From an uncultured Bacteroidales bacterium (GTDB taxonomy: Bacteria > Bacteroidota > Bacteroidia > Bacteroidales > F082): 64,000 nucleotides of DNA. Numbering within the stretch: the first letter of the stretch is position 1; each line of letters starts with the position of its first letter. Shown piece by piece: positions 58,012-64,000 of the stretch. A program made the translations under genes and the position numbers. The stretch is taken from assembly GCA_947166105.1 (NCBI GenBank), contig CAMVCZ010000011.1, positions 19,116 to 83,115 on the forward strand, given 5' to 3'. The notes beneath the pieces were generated by a model. The model saw only the letters and a program-made list of their open reading frames with translations, ran no database searches and was not told the origin of the DNA.

Positions 58012-58599
58012 TTACTGCCTCAAAATCTCAAAAGTGTTGTCCTCGTTCAGCTTGATGATGGTTGAGCTTTTGGGCTTGCAGAAACTGTCGTGGTAGAGCT
58101 GCACCACATAATCCACCGTGTTTTTGATTTCATCGCAGATGTCGCTGAAAATCATTGATGAAGGTTGCCCAGTCAGGTTGGCCGAGGTCGAGGTGATGGG
58201 CTTCCCGAGGCGACGGATGACTTCCTTGCAGAACTCGTTGTCGACCACGCGGATGCAGATGCTTTTGTCGTCGGAAACGGCCTTGGCCAAGTTCTTGCTT
58301 TCGGGATAGATGATGCTCAGCGGGCTTTTGGCGCCTTTGATGAGGTCGTAGGCGATGGCCGGCACGCTAACCACGTAATCCTGAAGCCTTTCCGCCGAAT
58401 CGACGAGGATGATGAGGCTCTTGTTGAGCGGCCTCTGCTTGACGGCATACACCCGCAGGCAGGCCTTGTTGTTGGTGGCGTCGCAGCCCACGCCCCAAAT
58501 GGTGTCTGTAGGGTAGAGGATGGTCTTTCCGGCTTTCAGCGCAGCAACGGTGCGTTCCACTTCTTCCTCAAAATTTTCTTCTGTAATGTATTGATTCAT
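58012..58599 (-). CDS. L-threonylcarbamoyladenylate synthase (TsaC/Sua5)
   Basis: LYPTDTIWGVGCDATN...KQRPLNKSLIILV...PITSTSANLTGQPS. Confidence 0.93.
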   Translation of the reverse strand: MNQYITEENFEEEVERTVAALKAGKTILYPTDTIWGVGCDATNNKACLRVYAVKQRPLNKSLIILVDSAERLQDYVVSVPAIAYDLIKGAKSPLSIIYPESKNLAKAVSDDKSICIRVVDNEFCKEVIRRLGKPITSTSANLTGQPSSMIFSDICDEIKNTVDYVVQLYHDSFCKPKSSTIIKLNEDNTFEILRQ

Positions 58600-58605
58600 A
58601 ATGTC

Positions 58606-59724
58606 TTATTTTGTTTTTATGACTTCGGTGTAAATATTCAATAGATTCTTGGCGATGGCCTTGTCCGAAAACTGTTGGGCATAGGCTTTTCCACTTTTTA
58701 TCATATTGTCTCTCAATTCGTTATCTCTCAAAACAATCATGATTTGCTCGGCAAGTTCGGCCTCATCATTGGACGAAACGTAACGACTGTTGGGACCGCC
58801 ACTTTCCTCAAGGCAACTTCCTTTGGCCGCAATGACAGGAATGCCGCTTTGCAAGGCTTCCACAATGGGTATTCCAAAGCCTTCAAACTGAGATGGATAG
58901 ATGAAAACGGACGCACTTTGGTAAAGGGCGGGCAGATCGTTGAAATCCACATTGGGTAGGATGAAGACTTGGTTTTGGAGTTTATTGTTCTCGATAAACT
59001 GTTGCAATTCAGTAAGATAATCAGTTTTTCTCCCCGCAATGACCAACGGCGTTTCGATGGCTTTGGCTTTCAATGCCTTCAGAATCAGGAGTTGGTTCTT
59101 GCGCGGCTCTATTGCACCCACATTGAGTAGGAAAGTCTCAGGCAAGTTGTATTTCATTCTTACGGTTTCCTTTTGGTTTTCAGAAACTTGCTGACAAAAC
59201 GCGGGATGACAACCTTGGTAAACGACGCTGATTTTCGCTTCGTCGATGCCCCACAATTCGATAAGGTCGTTTTTGGTCTGTTGGCTGACGGCAATGATGT
59301 GGCCGGCCACGCGGCAGCTGCGCAAGTATTTGGTTTTGTAGAGTTTGCGGTCGATGAAAGGATAGAGTTCGGGATGGCGGATGAAAATGAGGTCGTGTAT
59401 GGTCACCACCGTGGGGATGCCCGTTTTCTCGATGCCTACGGGCAGTTCATGGCTGAGGCCGTGATAAAGGTCGAGTTGCCGTCTTTCCGCTTCTTTGGTA
59501 ATGCCGAAAGTGCGCCAAAGCGAGGTCATAAAACCATGTTTCGGCTGGATGATGGTGGCGTTTTTCGGGCAATCGAAACGGATGCTCGAATCTATCTTTG
59601 GCGTGAACAAATCCAACTGCAAATCAGGGAAGTGCGAGGCGACAATACGAATCGTTTCGCGGCTGTAGTTGCCCAATCCGCGATGGTTGTTGAAAGCCCG
59701 TTTTGCGTCGTATCCTATTCTCAT
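58606..59724 (-). CDS. Glycosyltransferase family 4-like
   Basis: MRIGYDAKRAFNNHRGLGNYSRE...NVGAIEPRKNQ...SQFEGFGIPIVEALQSGIPVIA. Confidence 0.9.
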   Translation of the reverse strand: MRIGYDAKRAFNNHRGLGNYSRETIRIVASHFPDLQLDLFTPKIDSSIRFDCPKNATIIQPKHGFMTSLWRTFGITKEAERRQLDLYHGLSHELPVGIEKTGIPTVVTIHDLIFIRHPELYPFIDRKLYKTKYLRSCRVAGHIIAVSQQTKNDLIELWGIDEAKISVVYQGCHPAFCQQVSENQKETVRMKYNLPETFLLNVGAIEPRKNQLLILKALKAKAIETPLVIAGRKTDYLTELQQFIENNKLQNQVFILPNVDFNDLPALYQSASVFIYPSQFEGFGIPIVEALQSGIPVIAAKGSCLEESGGPNSRYVSSNDEAELAEQIMIVLRDNELRDNMIKSGKAYAQQFSDKAIAKNLLNIYTEVIKTK

Positions 59725-60572
59725 TTTCCTTTGATGATGGTGCTGACTTGTTTGGTTTTCCCAATGAATTGTGTCCAACGGTTAGGGACAAAATCGGGGA
59801 GCGGCGTGCTAAATTTTTCGCCGATATGAAGATAATTTTGCATGAACTGATGGGCCGAAATGCCCCATTTCATCAGGAAGGTGCGGCGGCCCTTGTTTTG
59901 TTTGACGCGCTTGGTGGACTTGCATCCGAAATGGTACACCAAACTGCTGCCAACGCCTTGGAAATGCCTGACACCGCTTTCCCAGAGTTTGCGGGAGAGG
60001 TCGGGGTCGGAATACATGCCTGGACTGAACTCGATGCTCATTCCACCAACCCTGTCCCAAAGTTCAAGGGGAAGCAACACGGGCGGCCATGTGCTTCCCG
60101 ACCAGTCGTCGCGGACGAGGCTCTCTGTGGCTTGCAGCAACTTTTCTTCTTGGAAATTGTCAGTGTTGTCGCCAAAATCGGCAATCACGCAACAAGGATT
60201 GTCGCCGCGCGGCTCAATCATTGTTGCGGAGAGCATAAACTCCTTTGTGCCAGCATGTTCAATGGCTTCGTTCAGGCGCGAATCCCAATGCGGCAGAAAA
60301 TACATGTCGTCGTTGGCGTAGACGATGTAAGGGGTTGTTATCCGTAATCGGCAGACATTCAGTCCGTAACAGATTCCGATGTTTTCGGAGGAATGAATCA
60401 ACTCAAGGTCAGGCTGGCCTGAAACCCATTCCAAACTGCCGTCGCTTCCTTCGTTCACCATGACGATAATCTGATGCCTGAAGTCGGAGTTTTTGCGCAG
60501 GCTCTCGATGCACAGCCGAAGGTAAGGAAGGTTGTTCCAAGTGGGGATGAGTATGGAGAAACTTGTGTTCAT
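59721..60572 (-). CDS. Family 2 glycosyltransferase
   Basis: FSILIPTWNNLPYLRLCIESL...YANDDMYFLPHWD. Confidence 0.88.
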   Translation of the reverse strand: MNTSFSILIPTWNNLPYLRLCIESLRKNSDFRHQIIVMVNEGSDGSLEWVSGQPDLELIHSSENIGICYGLNVCRLRITTPYIVYANDDMYFLPHWDSRLNEAIEHAGTKEFMLSATMIEPRGDNPCCVIADFGDNTDNFQEEKLLQATESLVRDDWSGSTWPPVLLPLELWDRVGGMSIEFSPGMYSDPDLSRKLWESGVRHFQGVGSSLVYHFGCKSTKRVKQNKGRRTFLMKWGISAHQFMQNYLHIGEKFSTPLPDFVPNRWTQFIGKTKQVSTIIKGK

Positions 60573-61315
60573 AAAGCTCTGGCCTTCTTGTATTTATACC
60601 AAACCCCGTAAGCGTTGGTTTTGCAGATAGTCCAGCCCTTGCCGCCGTCCAAAAACCCTGCTTTGAAAACATAGTCGCGGAGGAATTTCCATCCCGCGTG
60701 GAGGTATGCCGAAGCTGCGCTGGGGTGTTTTCCGCTTTCGGCCATCTCCTCGGCGGAGAGGAGGGCGTATTTTTCTATTCGCCGCCGGTGTTCCTCCGGG
60801 CTGTAATACGAATAATGAAACAGGTCGCCGTTGAGGTGGACAATTTCGGTGTTTTCGGTAAGCGACAAAGTTTCATGCACCTTTTTGCCCGTCCATTCTG
60901 CCTGTCCGCGCTTGAAAATCCGCACTTTCGTGTCAGGATACCAGCCGCAGTGCCGAATCCATTTCCCGCAATAGTTCATCAGTCGGTTCATCGAAAAAGC
61001 CTTACTCTCAATATCTTGATTCTTAATCTTTTGTATAGATTCTGCCAGTTCTTTTGAAAGTGCTTCGTCGGCATCGATGGAAAGAATCAAGTCGCAGGTG
61101 GCGAGGTCGTTGGCGAGGTTCTTTTGGCCGATGTAGCCGATCCAGTCTTGGGTGAAGAACTTCACGTCGTAGCGGTCGCAGATGGCCTCGGTCGCATCGG
61201 TGGAATGGCTGTCCACGACGATGATTTCGTCGGCCACAGGCGCGACGGAATCAAGGCAGCGCTTGATGTTGCGTTCCTCGTTGAAGGTGATGATGACGAC
61301 CGAAAGGGTGTTCAT
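60569..61315 (-). CDS. Family 2 glycosyltransferase (WaaE/KdtX-like)
   Basis: LSVVIITFNEERNIKRCLDSV...LSIDADEALS. Confidence 0.9.
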   Translation of the reverse strand: MNTLSVVIITFNEERNIKRCLDSVAPVADEIIVVDSHSTDATEAICDRYDVKFFTQDWIGYIGQKNLANDLATCDLILSIDADEALSKELAESIQKIKNQDIESKAFSMNRLMNYCGKWIRHCGWYPDTKVRIFKRGQAEWTGKKVHETLSLTENTEIVHLNGDLFHYSYYSPEEHRRRIEKYALLSAEEMAESGKHPSAASAYLHAGWKFLRDYVFKAGFLDGGKGWTICKTNAYGVWYKYKKARAL

Positions 61316-61333
61316 GGCTTAACTGTGATTATA

Positions 61334-62329
61334 CTATTTTACGAATTTCACAATACAGTCGATGCAGATGGGTTTTGCACTAATATCGTCAATAAAGACA
61401 TTTGCAGGGTGCATGTCTTCTAAAGCAATGCGGTCCGAAATGTAATTGACTCCTTGCCCCGAATGATTATCGCGGAAACCCTTTGAGAATGCCAGTTCGT
61501 CGATTTCTTCTTTGTAAGCAAGTCGGAGGCATTGGATATAGTTCTGTGTAAGAATGATTCGGAAAAGGCCATCGGAGTCGCGAGTGAAGCCTATTACGTG
61601 CATTGCTGTTTCAGGAAACAAGTAGTTGTGAAGGGCAATGGCTTCAAGTGCTTTCTGTGTGGTGGAATAAATAGACGCACGTTCCTTGGCTACGGAAGTG
61701 TCGCCTTCCCTGTAATAAACCTTGGCTTCGGCTCCTTGGGCTATTATCGGGCCGAGGGCGCTTGTCAAGATTTCATCAGTTCCTTCGACCCACAGGTGTG
61801 CTGCTTTTGCCCACTGTTCAATGAGTTTCTCTTGCAATTCGTCTATTTCCCAATTGCTTGGGCTTCTTTTGCCGCTTTCAGCATCTCCACTTGTTTCAAG
61901 GCTTGTTCTCGCGTAGCTCGCGACGACGGACGCCCCAATAAGAGCCGAACCTCCCTTGCAGAATCCTGCATGCTCTGGAATAGTGTATCGAGGAAAGTTT
62001 GTCGATCCATTTTGTATGTCATTTATGTAATTGTCAATCAGTTGGAGTGTATGCTTCGAAAAAGCATTGTATTTTATTGATGTGTTGATTTGGTCTTGTT
62101 GAGTTGGCCAATAATCGTCTAAATTCAATCGCTCTTTAGTGTCCCAATCAGGCTCGGGCACAATGGCAACGTTGCAAATCTCAATAATCTCATCTTCAGT
62201 CAATCCAAGGCCAGACCGTTCCAATTCTTCCCGCACATCAATCGTCCATCGGGAGTCGATAAGTTCCGACCAACCTCTGTCGTCCAAATATCGGAGACCG
62301 TTAGATATTGCAGATGGATTTGAGGAAGG
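61334..62329 (-). CDS. Protein-kinase-fold protein resembling kinases of polyvalent proteins
   Basis: GAEAKVYYREGDTSVAKER, YISDRIALEDMHPANVFIDD; start at 62329 because a TATTTTTG box (62350-62357) lies between it and the ORF-track start 62455. Confidence 0.6.
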   Translation of the reverse strand, partial: PSSNPSAISNGLRYLDDRGWSELIDSRWTIDVREELERSGLGLTEDEIIEICNVAIVPEPDWDTKERLNLDDYWPTQQDQINTSIKYNAFSKHTLQLIDNYINDIQNGSTNFPRYTIPEHAGFCKGGSALIGASVVASYARTSLETSGDAESGKRSPSNWEIDELQEKLIEQWAKAAHLWVEGTDEILTSALGPIIAQGAEAKVYYREGDTSVAKERASIYSTTQKALEAIALHNYLFPETAMHVIGFTRDSDGLFRIILTQNYIQCLRLAYKEEIDELAFSKGFRDNHSGQGVNYISDRIALEDMHPANVFIDDISAKPICIDCIVKFVK

Positions 62330-62447
62330 CATGTTCAGTATATTTGTGGCAAAAATACAAATTCTTTGTTTATGGGGATTTGCTTTGCGAAGAAATCTTT
62401 TATAATCTGCCATCCGAATCTTGCTTAAATCGATGGTTTGTGTACAT

Positions 62448-62558
62448 AGTTTCAACCAAATCTACCCAAAAACACATAGATTTGGTTGGAACTAACGCAA
62501 AAACTGCATTAGTTTCAGCCAAATCTCATCAAAAAAGGGTGGATTTGGTTGGAAGTAA
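62448..62558. promoter_or_regulatory. Four alternating-orientation operator-like arms, ~31-bp centre spacing
   Basis: AGTTTCAACCAAATCT / AGATTTGGTTGGAACTAA / TTAGTTTCAGCCAAATCT / GGATTTGGTTGGAAGTAA. Confidence 0.8.
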
Positions 62559-62581
62559 TGATTTTTTTGTAATTTTGTGCT

Positions 62582-63337
62582 ATGGCATTCGACACCTACG
62601 GAAATAAAGAAAACCAGAGCCTGCTGTTGATACCAGGGCTGGGTGTGTCGCACGAGATATTCCTGCCCTTGATAGAACTTCTGAAAGACAAATTCTACAT
62701 TGTCGCAGTTGGTATTGACGGATTCCTGCTCGGCCAGAAGTCTCGTTTTACCTCTGTCGATGATCAGGCTGTTCAGACGGCTCAATACATTCGGGAAAAC
62801 CTGAATGGGCATTTGGACGTTGCCTACGGCCTTTCTTTGGGTGGGAAGATACTGTCCCGAATGTTGGAACGGAACGAAATCGTGATCGACCACGCCATTA
62901 TGGACGCGGCGCCCTTGCTGCCCCTGCCCAAGTGGAGCGTGGACCCGCTTCGATATTATCAAAGTTTGAACGTGTGGACTTGCTATCATTGCACAAGTTT
63001 CTGGAAATTTGTGTTCCATTCCCACTATTTCGATGTGCTGTTGGATGAATGTAAGAAAGTGTGGCCCTACGGGAAGGGAAAGGCGGTGCGTGATGGTTAT
63101 AAGGATGTCTATACCAACAAATTAGAATCCATTCACGGGGCTGACATTCATTATTGGTATGGCACTAAGGAGGCTTTCGTGGCCAAGCCGCAGGCCAAGC
63201 ATTTGCTTCAATTATGCCCTGATGCCCACGTGGAGGTCTTCCCAAAGATGAACCACGGGCAGTTGCTTGTGGATTATCCGGAAGTGGTGGCTGGTAGGAT
63301 AATCAAGCAAACTCGTACTGCAAAATCGCAATGTTGA
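62582..63337 (+). CDS. Alpha/beta hydrolase
   Basis: LLLIPGLGVSHEIFLPLIELL...VAYGLSLGGKIL...MNHGQLL. Confidence 0.85.
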   Translation: MAFDTYGNKENQSLLLIPGLGVSHEIFLPLIELLKDKFYIVAVGIDGFLLGQKSRFTSVDDQAVQTAQYIRENLNGHLDVAYGLSLGGKILSRMLERNEIVIDHAIMDAAPLLPLPKWSVDPLRYYQSLNVWTCYHCTSFWKFVFHSHYFDVLLDECKKVWPYGKGKAVRDGYKDVYTNKLESIHGADIHYWYGTKEAFVAKPQAKHLLQLCPDAHVEVFPKMNHGQLLVDYPEVVAGRIIKQTRTAKSQC

Positions 63338-63617
63338 GCGCATCCTCCAATTTGCAAATGGTTTCCAACGAGAGGTTCTCTTCGCCTTTCAAAAGACGGG
63401 AAACATATTGCGGCGAGCATCCCATTCGCTCCGCAACGTCTTGTCTTGAAAGGTTTTGCTGTTTCATTGCAAGAGCCAGTTTGATGGCGATTTTGCGAGA
63501 GTATTGCAGCCAGCCTTCGGCTTTGGCCTGACGGCGTTTCTCTTCCTCTTTGCGCCAAACCGAGGGCGTTTCCGACTGATAACGGCTCAAACGAGCAATG
63601 GCTTCTTCTTGTGTCAT
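63303..63617 (-). CDS. XRE-family HTH protein (antitoxin-like)
   Basis: KIAIKLALAMKQQNLSRQDVAERMGCSPQYVSRLLKGEENLSLETICKLEDAL. Confidence 0.85.
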   Translation of the reverse strand: MTQEEAIARLSRYQSETPSVWRKEEEKRRQAKAEGWLQYSRKIAIKLALAMKQQNLSRQDVAERMGCSPQYVSRLLKGEENLSLETICKLEDALNIAILQYEFA

Positions 63618-63793
63618 GGTTCAATCTCCTTTTTGGGATGGAGATAGGTGCAAAAATACTACTTTATTTTGAAATGCGCAACCTATAAGTTTCAAATGTT
63701 GAAAATACGCAAAACCAAGCTTTGCCTGAATTTGTAATTACATCGCTACTTTCCCGAAAATTCCCTATCTTTGTGCCTTTATAAGAGTAATTG

Positions 63794-63949
63794 ATGAACA
63801 TCGGAATCTTTGCCGCAAAATGTAGTATTATTATGGAATTGAAAATAAGTGTAATAGACTCTAGCATTTCTTGGGAGAAAAGTGTATCAAAAAGGCGAGC
63901 GATAAAAGAAGTGTTGGATGCGGCAAACAATTTGGTCATTTCAAATTAG
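63794..63949 (+). CDS. Small ORF, unknown (51 aa)
   Basis: MNIGIFAAKCSIIMELKISVIDSSISWEKSVSKRRAIKEVLDAANNLVISN*, 21 nt after a perfect TATCTTTG box (63766-63773). Confidence 0.3.
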   Translation: MNIGIFAAKCSIIMELKISVIDSSISWEKSVSKRRAIKEVLDAANNLVISN

Positions 63950-64000
63950 TACTGTTGCGTTATTATTAGACATTAGAATAAAGTTGGTTCATTGACATCT

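Noticed and set aside
1-64000. tRNA and rRNA genes
   Set aside because: None recognised by eye; a tRNAscan run would be needed to exclude tRNAs firmly.
1-64000. Transposases or integrases
   Set aside because: No ORF showed a recognisable transposase, tyrosine or serine recombinase signature; mobility of the accessory blocks is inferred only from composition, repeats and gene scars.

Overview
64 kb of a Bacteroidota chromosome, judged by TAnnTTTG-type promoters, T9SS C-terminal domains, gingipain-like C25 peptidases, TonB receptor/DUF4249 genes and a dcw start of mraZ-rsmH-ftsL-ftsI. Core blocks: the dcw start (1-2569, minus; ftsI runs off the left edge and is missing from the ORF track), a glycine-lipid-type acyltransferase pair plus engB, a 2-oxoacid:ferredoxin oxidoreductase operon, an aminotransferase, mutS2, dinB and a dnaE-like polymerase, an FtsX-type permease, a TonB receptor with two DUF4249 proteins, two T9SS C25 proteases, an S41 protease, tsaC/sua5 and glycosyltransferases. 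Accessory DNA lies between: an AT-rich island (about 8.2-13.0 kb) with a PD-(D/E)XK-like gene and two unknown partners; a minus-strand block (about 20.1-24.1 kb) whose transcription units are separated by related hairpins and which encodes a truncated FtsZ-like GTPase, a coupled unknown ORF, two UDG-fold-like proteins, a triple zinc-ribbon protein and a HAD protein; an S24 repressor and KilA-N gene; several toxin-antitoxin pairs; and several genes with internal deletions. Best leads: the hairpin-punctuated FtsZ-like block, the AT-rich nuclease-like operon, regularly spaced operator-like arrays at 17.56-17.70 kb and 62.45-62.56 kb, the sequence shared upstream of dinB and dnaE, and a 36-bp perfect palindrome inside the KilA-N gene. 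All family calls come from reading sequence; no database search was run.
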